Assembly: GCA_032622095.1 (NCBI GenBank)
Contig: CP136064.1
Coordinates: 277,909,614 to 277,973,613 of the forward strand
Direction of reading: 5' to 3'
Source: Siphonodentalium dalli
Taxonomy: Eukaryota > Mollusca > Scaphopoda > Gadilida > Siphonodentaliidae
DNA length: 64,000 bases
The translations under genes and the position numbers were made by a program. The notes beneath the pieces are model-generated. The model had not been told where the DNA came from. It ran no database searches and saw only the letters and a program-made list of their open reading frames with translations. The first letter of the stretch is position 1. Every line of letters starts with the position of its first letter. Positions 20,776 through 31,574 of this stretch are shown here, piece after piece.

Positions 20776-21125
20776 TTAACCCTTTCATGACTGGAGCTTC
20801 CTGAATTTTTTAGAAAGCCCTGTGCCAATGCATTCCTTTATATAAGCGAGTCAATCATAGGTCGCCTCGCATATATATAAGAGAATACATTGGCCTATCC
20901 AATTTTATATTATTTTTGTAATTGTTAAAAAATGTAAGATTTTTTTTTTTTAAATTGTTAAAGAATGTAAGAAATAATGGTAACAAATAATAAAAATTGT
21001 TAAAGAATGTAATAAAATATTGTAAAAAATGATAAAATTGTAAAAGAATGTCAGAAAAAATTATAAAAATGATAAAATTGTTGAAGAATATAACAAAATA
21101 TGATAAACATAAATTATAAATGAAA
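20776..21125 (-). mobile_element. Family E/A-type half MITE with A-rich tandem tail
   Basis: TTAACCCTTTCATGACTGGA, one hairpin (about 20822-20897), then 5-7 degenerate 30-40 bp units with TTGTTAAAGAATGTAAGAA. The tail looks like an expansion of the spacer that in family A separates the two hairpins. Confidence 0.75.
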
Positions 21126-21169
21126 GTGTCAATGACACTGTAGCTCAACTTGGAAAGGGAATAATTTCA

Positions 21170-21539
21170 TGTATTACAGTCAATGGAGTGATTTGGAATG
21201 CGGAAAGTTGAAAGGTCTAAGTAATACTAGATTATCAACATGAAGAGATATATAAAGTAAAGTCCAAGATGGTTGCTGGCGGCTTTGTTTTCCAATGAAA
21301 TTTATAAACATTTGATAGCTTCCATCTAGTAGATCAATATCAAGATTAATATGAAGTTTGGTGTTGATCGGATGAGAGAAGTGGACTGTAGGGTGTGCCA
21401 AAGGATTTATTCATGCAAAGAGTAAAATCCAAGATGGCTGCCAGCAGACATGTTTTATGGCCGAATGACCCCCAAAATGACTCGTTCCCATCTACATTTC
21501 AATGTTAACATTGATGACAAATTTCTGACCAAAGGATGC
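21170..21539. other. Unassigned sequence with a repeated CCAAGATGG motif
   Basis: AAAGTCCAAGATGGTTGC and AAAATCCAAGATGGCTGCC (about 21259 and 21424) suggest an old two-unit repeat. No gene is supported. Confidence 0.4.
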
Positions 21540-22045
21540 TTAAAGGCCCACTTAATTTCGAACCCCCAGATCACATATATAAAATATATGCCATATTATA
21601 TACCATTTGAAAGCGGAACCTCCAAAACATTGTATTATCAACTTATCCAGTGTAATAAACTGTTAACATGTTGTTTTTGTTGAGATACTGACGTGTTTTT
21701 GTGCTTAAGTTTCATCTGGTTTTTGTGCGAAGTGTATTATTTACAATGGAGGTGGGGTAACTCAATATTTTAAAGATAGAGTTATTCCCCTTCCATTTAA
21801 AATGCATTTTTAGTTTGAATTCTGTTGCATTCTGGGAGCCATAACGAGGAATCTTTTTATGATTTAAGCTGTTTTCTATTTATCTATGGACATCTTCTGA
21901 GACAGCTGTTTCAAATGGTGATGAATTACAGTATTTTAATCATATTTTATGGCATAGATTGTTATTAAAACCGTATATCAAGGCACTATTCAAAAATAAT
22001 AATCGGTGACTCAAACGGTGACTCAAAAATTGATTGTGCCTTTTT
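21540..22045 (+). mobile_element. Family F MITE, longest copy
   Basis: It starts TTAAAGGCCCACTTAATTTC and its far end carries the inverse-like GACTCAAAAATTGATTGTGCC. Shared landmarks with 32716-33150 and 48430-48896 are TTGTATTATCAACTTATCC, GAGTTATTCCCCTTCCAT and GCATTCTGGGAGCCATAA. No coding frame. Confidence 0.8.
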
Positions 22046-22138
22046 ATCCAGACACAATACGTGAGACTAGACTTATATGTGAATTTTTATCAGCATTACC
22101 AAATTGATCCTCCATGATGTCATCACAACCTTACTATC

Positions 22139-22455
22139 ATGTTACATTGTCCGTTGACCCTTACTAAACTTTACTTTATCATCTTGTTGTCCCTATATTG
22201 TCCGTTGACCCTTACTAAACTTTACTTTATCATCTTGTTGTCCCTATATTGTCCGTTGACCCTTACTAAACTTTACTTTATCATCTTGTTGTCCCTATAT
22301 TGTCCGTTGACCCTTACTAAACTTTACTTTATCATCTTGTTATCCCTATATTGTCCGTTGACCCTTACTAAACTTTACTTTATCATCTTGTTATCCCTAT
22401 ATTGTCAGTTGACCCTTACTAAACTTTACTTTATCATCATGTTATCCCTATATTC
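22139..22455. repeat. 51-bp minisatellite, 6 copies
   Basis: The unit is ATTGTCCGTTGACCCTTACT, AAACTTTACTTTATCATCTT, GTTGTCCCTAT. Fifty-one is a multiple of three, so a 115-codon frame appears with a 17-residue period. It is not a gene. Confidence 0.95.
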
Positions 22456-22520
22456 TATGTTTATGACAGACACCATTGTATTGTAGTTAGTTTCTCTCAT
22501 TCAATGTCTAACAAATTTGA

Positions 22521-22889
22521 AATAACATCCCACCGCCCTTCATCATTGTCTTTGTCTCCAACCTCCCCTTACCAATTCATGTTTTTGACACCGCTGTTGA
22601 TTCGATCTGCTCTTCAGTCCGATATTGTAATAAGAGGACTCTATATGCAGCTCATCCATTTACAAATCACTGTGAAGTCTCCAGAGACGATGATACCAGA
22701 AAGATATTCCAATGTGATCCCCACTCCAATAAGGCGAGAACAGAGATGAGCTATAATATGGCCTTCTATGACCTTACGACCCATAAAGTCATTCTGGTGA
22801 AAATAACTACATATATGGTGACATGTTTCTGGGAATTAGAAACTGTAACCTCTTCACTGCTTTATGTCCATGTTGAGTACAAGCCTTAA
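22521..22889 (+). other. Open frame of 122 codons in a duplicated segment, unrecognised
   Basis: The frame opens after a TGA at 22518 and closes with TAA at 22887-22889. Its first ATG is late (22744), so it would need to be an exon or a pseudogene. The central part reads NHCEVSRDDDTRKIFQCD. The paralog at 24836-25168 keeps the same frame open across this part. Nearly all differences between the copies change an amino acid, which argues against constraint. I do not recognise a domain; chance is a serious alternative. Confidence 0.2.
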
Positions 22890-23752
22890 AATAATTTTTA
22901 TTTGACTGTCTGACATTTTGTTAGGCACCAAACAGACATGGTCTGACATTTCAAAATGAAGCCTGACATGTCTTTTTTATCGCCCGAAATAATGCCAAGT
23001 GAAACTAATGATGTGTTATCCCCCAATTATGTTCCTCTTCTCAATTGTCACTTTTTTACTATAAATAAAGCAAAACTGCCCGCCTTGGCCACAACAACAA
23101 ACATGCTTGCCAATTTCATGCTCAGTTCTATGGTTATAGAAATCTTCAAATGCTCTGATCTCAGTGCTGTTACTAGTACATGTACCATGTAAGGGTAGGC
23201 CTGTCATTACGACCATTTTACTATGGAACACTGGAATGTAGTATGTTATAACTCGACCGGGAGGAAAAACTTGTTCCATAAATTTTTCCAATTCCAATAT
23301 TTTGTAGACATCCAAGTTCTAATAATCATACATCTGAAAAACCCAGATTTTGGCAAAACAAATAATTAAAAACTTTTCTCCAACAGAATAAATTTCATTT
23401 AACAGCACACTATATCAATTTATTATCAAAATATCACATTACCAGTGATATTTTCCTTTAAAATATGTCAATATTTCAATCTGACATTATGTCAGAGCCT
23501 GACAACCTACACATGTATAAAATTTTGAATTTGGCGTCTGACAATTGTCTGTGTCAGACCACTTATTCGGAGCCTTGGTTGAGTACGAGTATACTTGAAA
23601 TGCATTCAAAGTCAGCTGATATTCATTTCAACTACTAAAAAATCAAATGTTTTGAAATGAGTGAATTACAACATTATAAAGAATATTTCATATTCCTGGG
23701 CCATGGGGTTTCTTCAGACAGGGGTTGAAGGGACTTTGTGGGCTGGGAGGGA
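22890..23752. other. Unassigned AT-rich sequence
   Basis: Several TCTGACA(T) motifs recur (22912-22970, 23480-23560), with related TGTCAGA, but no clear unit. No gene is supported. Confidence 0.4.
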
Positions 23753-23912
23753 TCAGACGGTTGGGGATACTCTGACATTGGCAGGGGGGGGGCCATGGAT
23801 GTCCATAGGGTGGGGCTCGGTACCCCAGTGCTCCTTGACAGTTTGAGAGATGCAATGGTGGTCACGCCGGTAGCCTTGAGATGCCTGCTTGGCAGCATGG
23901 GCATCTGTGGAA
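23753..23912 (-). other. GC-rich island with splice-acceptor-like edge; possible exon
   Basis: Clearly richer in G+C than its flanks. On the minus strand a pyrimidine-rich stretch ending CTTTCTTTAG (23913-23922) precedes an open frame containing DAHAAKQASQGYRRDHHC and KEHWGTEPHPMDIHG. A run of nine C's interrupts it, and a second frame continues with SEYPQPSDPSQPTKS to 23674. A one-base error or mutation in the C run could join them. I recognise no family, and no convincing donor site is seen. It could be a real exon, a decayed one, or a piece of a retroelement. Confidence 0.3.
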
Positions 23913-23998
23913 CTAAAGAAAGGCTCAAAATGATCAAAACTAAAATATTTATTTATCATATTCATATACACTTTAATGTATACATTGTGACTTAATTT

Positions 23999-24131
23999 AT
24001 GTACCTAACATCTAACATTTATTGAATATCATTTGAGATCTGAATAAAAATTTAAAAAAAAGAAATATGTACCTAACATGTAACATTTATTGAATATCAT
24101 TTGAGATCTGAATAAAAATTGAAAAAAAAGA
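23999..24131. repeat. Two-copy 66-bp direct repeat
   Basis: TATGTACCTAACAT(C/G)TAACA ... GAGATCTGAATAAAAATT occurs twice, each copy ending in a short A run. The copies are nearly identical. Confidence 0.9.
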
Positions 24132-24165
24132 ATGTTTCATATTCAAACAGACTTTCGTCTGGGAT

Positions 24166-24412
24166 TTAACCCGGCCATGCCTGAAGCTTCCTGAAAATTT
24201 CCAAAAACCCTGTGCCAATGCATTCTCTTATATATGCGAGCCCCGAATATATAAGAGAATGCATTGACCTAACAATGTTTACCTTGACTGTGTAAGACGG
24301 AGCATTCTCTTATTTATGCGAGGCTCCCTATGGGAGACTTGCATATATAAGAGAATGAACTGGCACAGGATCTTTAATGTTGCACCAGCATGGCTCCCGT
24401 CATGATAGTGCT
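24166..24412 (-). mobile_element. Family E MITE
   Basis: Reverse orientation: TTAACCCGGCCATGCCTGAA, hairpin 2 (partly deleted), the spacer AATGTTTACCTTGAC, hairpin 1, then GATCTTTAATGTTGCACCAG and CCCGTCATGA. The right TTAA is lost. Confidence 0.8.
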
Positions 24413-24607
24413 ATTATAGCTTTATAAGATTGTATTTGCTGCCCACATCACCCTTCATACTACATGTATTGAGTCTATTGACATCCCTGATTGATTCCCT
24501 GTTGATTTTTCTCATAAGTTTTGTTCAAATAAAGTTGAATATTTTCCAAACATTGTAAATAAAATTGACTTAAAATTCTTATAATCATGCTGATCAAGTG
24601 ATCCTAA

Positions 24608-25168
24608 GCTATTGACACTATCTTTAACAAATTTGAAATAACACTGCTATAGTATATATAGCCCCCCCCCCCCATTCAAGATTGTTTTTTCCCCTGTCTC
24701 CATTTACCATTCATGTTTTTGACTCCCCTCCCCTTAACCATTCATGTTTTTGACTCCCCTCCCCTTAACCATTCATGTTTTTGACTCCCCTCCCTTTAAC
24801 CATTCATGTTTTTGACTCCCCTCATCAGTTGATATTGTAATAAGATGACTCTATATGCAGCTCATTCGTTTACAAATCACTGTGAAGTCTCCAGAGACGA
24901 TGATACCAGAAAGATATTCCAATGTGATCGCCACGCCAATAAGGCGGCAACACAGATATTCCACGCGATCAGAAAAATCAATATTATAGGCTTGATATAC
25001 AGGAAGCGTTGTAACATCTTAAATGAAAACCGACAGAGCAACAGAATGGGTTTGTGTAAAAACATAACCCCATTTTCCCAATTCATGTCCAGGGTGTGGG
25101 ATTCACATCTAAATCAATTTATCATACCTCTCGTCTATCAGCTTGAAGGTCCGCAGATTTCAGAATAA
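24608..25168 (+). repeat. Duplicated segment, second copy
   Basis: It matches 22500-22748 (AACAAATTTGAAATAACA, then GATATTGTAATAAGA and CTCTATATGCAGCTCAT through AATAAGGCG). Similarity ends near 24955. It is interrupted by a poly-C run (24662-24673) and a 36-bp array. An open frame at 24845-25168 (107 codons) has no recognised domain. Confidence 0.75.
24697..24825. repeat. About 36-bp direct repeat, 3-4 copies
   Basis: The unit is CCATTCATGTTTTTGACTCC plus CCTCCCCTTAA. In the paralog at 22560 the corresponding sequence is single (CCAATTCATGTTTTTGACAC), so the array expanded after duplication. Confidence 0.9.
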
Positions 25169-25181
25169 CTTTGTACTTTAA

Positions 25182-25783
25182 CCATTTTGTGATGGGGAGC
25201 TGCGCTGGTGCTGCATTAAAGATCCTGTGCCAGTGCATTCTCTTACATCTGTGAGTCTCGCCTATATAAGAGAGTGCACTTGTTTACAAGATCAAGGTAA
25301 ACAGGGGCGCCGGAAACATCCAAGGGCAGGGGGGGCAGAGCCTACAAAAAGGGTACTTTTCCGCAAAAAAGGGCATTTTCTCCGCAAACTCGGGAAAATA
25401 ACCATAAATTCATTGTGGCAAAAATCCCTATTTTAATGGTATTTGTCGGTTTTTATGGCCGTTTTGTGATAAAATTGACAAAAAATTAATATTCCTTGTG
25501 AAATTGGTGGTATTTGGACCAAAACAGTCACATTTTGCTATAAAAACACAAGATTAAACACACAAAAAGCATTTTCTGTCTCCAGAAAAAGGGCAAGTCC
25601 TGCCCCCGCTTGCCCCCCTTGGTCAAGGGCAGGGGGGTCTTCCGGCGCCCCTGAAGGTAAATATTGTTAGACCAATGTATTCTCATATATGCAAGGCTCC
25701 CTATGGGAGACTGACGTATATATAATAGAATGCATTGGGACAGTGTTTTCACAAAATTTCATGAAGCTGCAGTCATAGAAGTG
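25182..25783 (+). mobile_element. Family E MITE containing a hAT-like insertion
   Basis: TTAA at 25178-25181 and 25784-25787. Hairpin 1 (CCAGTGCATTCTC type) and hairpin 2 (ATGTATTCTCATATATG type) are separated by the GATCAAGGTAAATATTGTTA spacer, which holds the family H element at 25303-25653. The right TTAA is shared with the neighbouring family D satellite element. Confidence 0.85.
25303..25653. mobile_element. Family H hAT-like MITE nested in family E
   Basis: 351 bp. Ends CAGGGGCGCCGGAA and TTCCGGCGCCCCTG are perfect inverses. It is flanked by a perfect 8-bp duplication AAGGTAAA (25295-25302, 25654-25661). An uninterrupted family E copy (about 44478) reads AAGGTCAAGGTAAATATTG, confirming the empty site. 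CAGGGGCG ends with 8-bp duplications are characteristic of hAT. There is no transposase. Confidence 0.97.
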
Positions 25784-25787
25784 TTAA

Positions 25788-27488
25788 CCCTTTCTATACT
25801 AAATCATCATTTGTGGGTAGTTATCCCATAGGATATGTCCAGATAATAAGTTTAACCCTTTCTATACTAATCATGTGTGAGTAGTTATCCCATAGGAAAT
25901 GTCCAGATAATAAGTTTAACCCTTTCTATACTAAAGCATCATTGATGAGTAGTTATCTCATATGAAATGTTCACATAATAAGTTTATCCCTTTCTATACT
26001 AAAGCATCATTGATGAGTAGTTATCCCATAGGAAATGGTCAGATAATAAGTTCAACCCTTTCTATACTAAAGCATCATTGATGAGTAGTTATCCCATAGG
26101 AAATGTTCAGATAATAAGTTTAACCCTTTCTATACTAATCATGTGTGAGTAGTTATCCCATAGGAAATGTCCAGATAATAAGTTTAACCCTTTCTATACT
26201 AAAGCATCATTGATGAGTAGTTATCTCATATGAAATGTTCACATAATAAGTTTATCCCTTTCTATACTAAAGCATCATTGATGAGTAGTTATCCCATAGG
26301 AAATGGTCAGATAATAAGTTCAACCCTTTCTATACTAAAGCATCATTGATGAGTAGTTATCCCATAGGAAATGTTCAGATAATAAGTTTAACCCTTTCTA
26401 TACTAATCATGTGTGAGTAGTTATCCCATAGGAAATGTCCAGATAATAAGTTTAACCCTTTCTATACTAAAGCATCATTGATGAGTAGTTATCTCATATG
26501 AAATGTTCACATAATAAGTTTATCCCTTTCTATACTAAAGCATCATTGATGAGTAGTTATCCCATAGGAAATGGTCAGATAATAAGTTCAACCCTTTCTA
26601 TACTAAAGCATCATTGATGAGTAGTTATCCCATAGGAAATGTTCAGATAATAAGTTTAACCCTTTATATACTAAAGCATCATTGATGAGGAGTTATCCCA
26701 TAGGAAATGTTCAGATAATAAGTTTAACCCTTTATATACTAAAGCATCATTGATGAGTAGTTATCCCATAGGAAATGTTCAGATAATAAGTTTAACCCTT
26801 TATATACTAAAGCATCTTTGACGAGCAGTTATCCCATGGGAAATGTTCAGATAATAAGTTTAACCCTTTATATACTAAAGCATCATTGATGAGCAGTTAT
26901 CCCATAGGAAATGTCCAAATAATAAGTTTAACCCTTTATATACTAAATTGTAATGAAAAATTGAATAAATTAAAAAAAAAAACACCTTTCTATACTAAAG
27001 CATCATTGACGAGGAGTTATCCCGTAGTTAATGTTCAGATAAAAAGTTTAACCCTTTATATACTAAAGCATCATTGATGAGCAGTTATCCCATGGGAAAT
27101 GTTCAGATAATAAGTTTAACCCTTTATATACTAAAGCATCATTGATGAGCAGGTATCCCATAGGAAATGTCCAGATAATAAGTTTAACCCTTTATATACT
27201 AAATTGTAATGAAAAATTGAATAAATTAAAAAAAAAAAACCTTTATATACTAAAGCATCATTGACGAGGAGTTATCCCGTAGTAAATGTTCAGATAATAA
27301 GTTCAAGAACTGACCACGGGTCGTTTGTTGAACTTATTATCTAAACATTCCCTCAATAAATAATGCTCCTTCTGCACTTTTTTATCTGTCGTCTGCTTAT
27401 ATTACCTATACATCCCTCCAAATCAATAATAGACCAGTCCTGTGTACACTTTTAATTGATTGGGAGAATCCATTTAGTATTTAAAGGT
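25788..27488 (+). mobile_element. Family D element with 68-bp satellite core
   Basis: Bounded by TTAA (25784-25787, 27489-27492). About 23 units of TTAACCCTTTCTATACTAAA, GCATCATTGATGAGTAGTTA, TCCCATAGGAAATGTTCAGA, TAATAAG fill 25784-27302. The single-copy D right half follows (TTGAACTTATTATCTAAACA to GGGAGAATCCATTTAGTATT). Units of 25852-26650 form a four-unit higher-order repeat of about 266 bp, three times. Two later units carry an A-rich insertion with TGTAATGAAAAATTGAATAA. Confidence 0.9.
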
Positions 27489-27492
27489 TTAA

Positions 27493-28036
27493 CCAAATTT
27501 TCTTTGAGCACAAATGTTGCCTTTAGGACAAAATGATCAAGGTTTAGTTTGTTCTATTTTGGTTAGCAATGTCAACACTCATCTAACACTGGAACTTGGA
27601 CATTTCCTATCTATAATAGATGGCTTCTTTTGTCCAAAATATATAACCGAATGGTTTAAAAATATACAACTTTTACAGAATTTGTTGAAATTTGGGCTCA
27701 ATTTTCGCAAACTTCAGTTATTGTTCATAATTTAGTTAGTTATTATCACTGGATTTATGGGCCTTTTTCTACTTTTAAATTATGGTCTCTTGGTTTCCGG
27801 ATGATTTTTACCAGAGTTTGGACCTTTTTTGACTCAAAATTCAGGTTTCTTTGTTTCCTTTTGATAACTGCAGGTTAGGTTGGCTGACCACAACCAAACT
27901 TGGCTGAATTGACCCATAATACAAACTGTGCTTGCATGAATCGGGGATTTGTCTAATGATTCTCGCCAGACTTATGGGACCTGTTTCAGGTACCAGTAAA
28001 TTTTAATGGTTTTGATATGCCCGTTTAAAAAATAGG
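27493..28036. other. Unassigned sequence, partly diffuse repeat
   Basis: 27760-27880 carries GGTTTCCGGATGATTTTTAC and TTTCCTTTTGATAACTGCAG, degenerate relatives of the diffuse repeat that follows. No gene is supported. Confidence 0.5.
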
Positions 28037-29970
28037 GACATATACGTCATATATTATGTTATTGGTCCATCCGTCTGTTCGTTCTCTTTTGGTTTTCTGA
28101 TGATAACATTAGATTTTCTCAAGTGAATGGAATGAAATTTGGTATGTAGGTTTACTATAGCACAAAATATAGGTCAAATTCCGTTTCTGCCTGCCAAATT
28201 TCACCATTTATGGCCCTTTATGTTAGTATTTCACCAGTTATGGCCCTTTATGTTAGTATTTCACCAGTTATGGCCCTTTATGTTAGTACTTCACCAGTTA
28301 TGGCCCTTTATGTTAGTATTTCACCAGTTATGGCCCTTTATGTTAGTATTTCACCAGTTATGGCCCTTTATGTTAGTATTTCACCAGTTATGGCCCTTTA
28401 TGTTAGTATTTCACCAGTTATGGCCCTTTATGTTAGTACTTCACCAGTTATGGCCCTTTATGTTAGTACTTCACCAGTTATGGCCCTTTATGTTAGTATT
28501 TCACCAGTTATGGCCCTTTATGTTAGTACTTCACCAGTTATGGCCCTTTATGTTAGTATTTCACCATTTTTGGCCCTTTATGTTAGTATTTCACCAGTTA
28601 TGGCCCTTTATGTTAGTACTTCACCAGTTATGGCCCTTTATGTTAGTACTTCACCAGTTATGGCCCTTTATGTTAGTACTTCACCAGTTATGGCCCTTTA
28701 TGTTAGTACTTCACCAGTTATGGCCCTTTATGTTAGTACTTCACCAGTTATGGCCCTTTATGTTAGTACTTCACCAGTTATGGCCCTTTATGTTAGTATT
28801 TCACCAGTTATGGCCCTTTATGTTAGTACTTCACCAGTTATGGCCCTTTATGTTAGTATTTCACCATTTTTGGCCCTTTATGTTAGTATTTCACCAGTTA
28901 TTGCCCTTTATGTTAGTATTTCACCATTTATGGCCCTTTATGTTAGTATTTCACCAGTTATTGCCCTTTATGTTAGTATTTCACCATTTATGGCCCTTTA
29001 TGTTAGTATTTCACCAGTTATGGCCCTTTATGTTAGTATTTCACCATTTATGGCCCTTTATGTTAGTATTTCACCAGTTATGGCCCTTTATGTTAGTATT
29101 TCACCAGTTATGGCCCTTTATGTTAGTATTTCACCAGTTATGGCCCTTTATGTTAGTATTTTACCAGTTATGGCCCTTTATGTTAGTACTTCACCAGTTA
29201 TGGCCCTTTATGTTAGTATTTCACCATTTTTGGCCCTTTATGTTAGTATTTCACCATTTTTGGCCCTTTATGTTAGTATTTCACCAGTTATTGCCCTTTA
29301 TGTTAGTATTTCACCATTTATGGCCCTTTATGTTAGTATTTCACCAGTTATGGCCCTTTATGTTAGTATTTTACCAGTTATGGCCCTTTATGTTAGTACT
29401 TCACCAGTTATGGCCCTTTATGTTAGTATTTCACCAGTTATGGCCCTTTATGTTAGTATTTCACCAGTTATGGCCCTTTATGTTAGTATTTCACCAGTTA
29501 TGGCCCTTTATGTTAGTATTTCACCAGTTATGGCCCTTTATGTTAGTATTTCACCAGTTATGGCCCTTTATGTTAGTACTTCACCAGTTATGGCCCTTTA
29601 TGTTAGTACTTCACCAGTTATGGCCCTTTATGTTAGTATTTCACCAGTTATGGCCCTTTATGTTAGTATTTCACCAGTTATGGCCCTTTATGTTAGTACT
29701 TCACCAGTTATGGCCCTTTATGTTAGTATTTCACCAGTTATGGCCCTTTATGTTAGTATTTCACCAGTTATGGCCCTTTATGTTAGTATTTGCACTCATT
29801 TTTGGTTTCTGGATGACAACTTTAATAAGTCAGAACTAAAAGTATGAAATTTGGTATGCAGTGAGTTTACTAATACAAAATACAGTTTAAATTCAAATTG
29901 GGTTCCTCCCGCCAATTTTCACCAGTTATGGCCCTTTGTTGGAATTACCATGAGCGTATTTTGCAACATC
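28037..29970 (+). repeat. Diffuse repeat expanded by a 30-bp array of about 53 copies
   Basis: Flanks (28037-28195 and 29795-29970) match 19196-19620. The array at 28196-29790 repeats TTATGGCCCTTTATGTTAGT plus ATTTCACCAG; the flank has the single-copy ancestor TTATGGCCCTTTGTTGGAAT. Variants (GTACT/GTATT, TTTTTGG, TTATTGC) recur in blocks. Because 30 is divisible by three and two frames lack stops, frames of 566 and 545 codons arise. The third forward frame has TAG in every unit. Confidence 0.97.
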
Positions 29971-30051
29971 CTGGCGATCCTCTTATTTGCAAATAAAAAT
30001 AAATAAAACGAACACATTATTATCTCAATTATTCTCATTTTCCCATGCTGT

Positions 30052-30400
30052 TATGACATGTAGAATGGTTTATTGAAAAGTCTTTACATTCCCATCCTAT
30101 TATGGCCGATAGAGGGTTCTGGGGTACCATCCTATTATGGCTGATAGAGGGTTCTGGGGTACCATCCTATTATGGCTGATAGAGGGTTCTGGGGTACCAT
30201 GCTGTTATGACATGTAGAATGGTTTGTTGAGAAGTCTTTATATTCCCATCCTATTATGGCTGATAGAGGGTTCTGGGGTACCATGCTGTTATGACATGTA
30301 GAATGGTTTATTGAAAAGTCTTTATATTCCCATCCTATTATGGCTGATAGAGGGTTCTGGGGTACCAAGCTATTATAACTGATAGAATGGTTTGGTGACA
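30052..30400. repeat. 42-bp repeat with an approximately 84-bp higher-order unit
   Basis: Modules CATCCTATTATGGCTGATAG AGGGTTCTGGGGTAC and CATGCTGTTATGACATGTAG AATGGTTTATTGAAAAGTC alternate. Some modules contain GGTACC. The overlapping minus-strand frame is a by-product. Confidence 0.9.
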
Positions 30401-30675
30401 AGTGTTTCGTAAACTGAACAATACCATGGGAAAACAAAATGGAAAAAACTTTTTTGTTTATTTGTTTTTGTTGTAATTTCGGTAAAAAAAGTTGTCGGCG
30501 GGTTTGTAAGCCAACTAATTAAATTGATATTGCCTAAGATTTCTTTTGTCTTCACACGATTGTTGCTGAGGTGAGTGGTTAACCTCATGACACATATCGG
30601 TCACATGACGTTCCCGTTTGGACCACAGTGACGATATATCTTCTTGACACTAGCATGCTGCGGTCCTACAGCTCA
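30401..30675. other. Unassigned sequence
   Basis: No gene or repeat was recognised. Confidence 0.4.
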
Positions 30676-30890
30676 ATCATTAACGTGAGGTGATGAATTA
30701 GTTCTCTCCTCCTGTAATTTCCGTCGTTGTTTGTCTCCGAGATCAATTCAGCTATAAATGAGGGATTAGTTCCGACAGCCAGTTGTTGCTTCAGATTCAA
30801 CTAACAGCGATAAATTTAATTATAGACATGGACCGGAATTACAGTCAGAAATGATTGAATTTCGCGATTTTAATGAACAGATGCTAGAAA
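30676..30890. repeat. Well-conserved two-copy segment, copy 1
   Basis: It matches 32272-32490 closely, including long identical stretches such as TCCGAGATCAATTCAGCTAT and TAGTTCCGACAGCCAGTTGT through AATTTCGCGATTTTAATGAA. It shows no terminal repeats, target duplication or open frame in common. Low divergence compared with other duplicates suggests a recent copy or constraint. Confidence 0.85.
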
Positions 30891-30904
30891 TTCAGTTGAA
30901 TCAT

Positions 30905-31215
30905 ATGTCTCAAGCGTGAGCAATGTATTCTCCCAGTCTGTTAAGAAGTGTACATTATTATTAATTTGGAGGGATGTGATAAAAGCAGACGACAGATAAA
31001 TAAAAGTGCAGAACATATGTCCTATTTTATGAGGGAAATGTTTAGATAAAAAGTTAAACAAATTACCTATGGTTGTTTGTTGAACTTATTATCTGAACAT
31101 TTCCTCTGAGAAAACTAGTCATCAATGATGCTTTAGTATAGAAAGGGTTAAACTTATTATCTGAACATTTCATATGTGATAACTACTCATCAATGATGCT
31201 TTAGTATATAATGGG
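30905..31215 (-). mobile_element. Family D MITE with two 68-bp units
   Basis: The left part has ATTCTCCCAGTCTGTTAAGA, AAAGCAGACGACAGATAAAT and the loop TTGTTTGTTGAACTTATTAT. Two 68-bp units end at TATATAATGGGTTAA, with TTAA at 31216-31219. It is an intermediate between the single-unit copy at 39433 and the long arrays. Confidence 0.85.
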
Positions 31216-31219
31216 TTAA

Positions 31220-31574
31220 GGCCGGAAAAGTGTTTGAATTTCCATTGGGGAGGAGGAGGGGGTTACTCCTTTTATTACACACTTTTGGTTACAGATTACT
31301 GCACTCGAGCGGATTGCAGAAGGATACACTTTGAGCCTTCGACTCTCAGGATTTTCTTCTGTCATATCTGCTCTCATGTGATAATCACCAACACAAAACA
31401 ACTCAGTGAATGTCATTGATATTTGCCGTTCTCTGAAATCAATTTTGTTTGTATTTGGGTGGGGTTACACTGGGGTATGTAATAAATTTAGAGCCATTCT
31501 CGTATTGATTTTGGTTACAAATTACTGAACTCAAGCAGCCCTTGAGCCTCTACATGTAACTCTCAGGGTATACT
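31220..31574. repeat. Two diverged copies of a GGTTACA(G/A)ATTACTG segment
   Basis: 31255-31430 and 31495-31574 share TTTGGTTACAGATTACTG, GAGCCT and ACTCTCAGG. The second copy is broken by a SINE and resumes after 31985 (CTCTCATG.GA, CCAACACA). The translated minus-strand frame is not conserved. Confidence 0.75.

Noticed and set aside
22139-22486. 115-codon frame with a 17-residue period
   Set aside because: A by-product of the 51-bp array.
28139-29847. Two overlapping open frames of 566 and 545 codons
   Set aside because: They are produced by a 30-bp tandem array (a multiple of three); the flanks are a non-coding dispersed repeat and no start context, domain or splice structure supports a protein.
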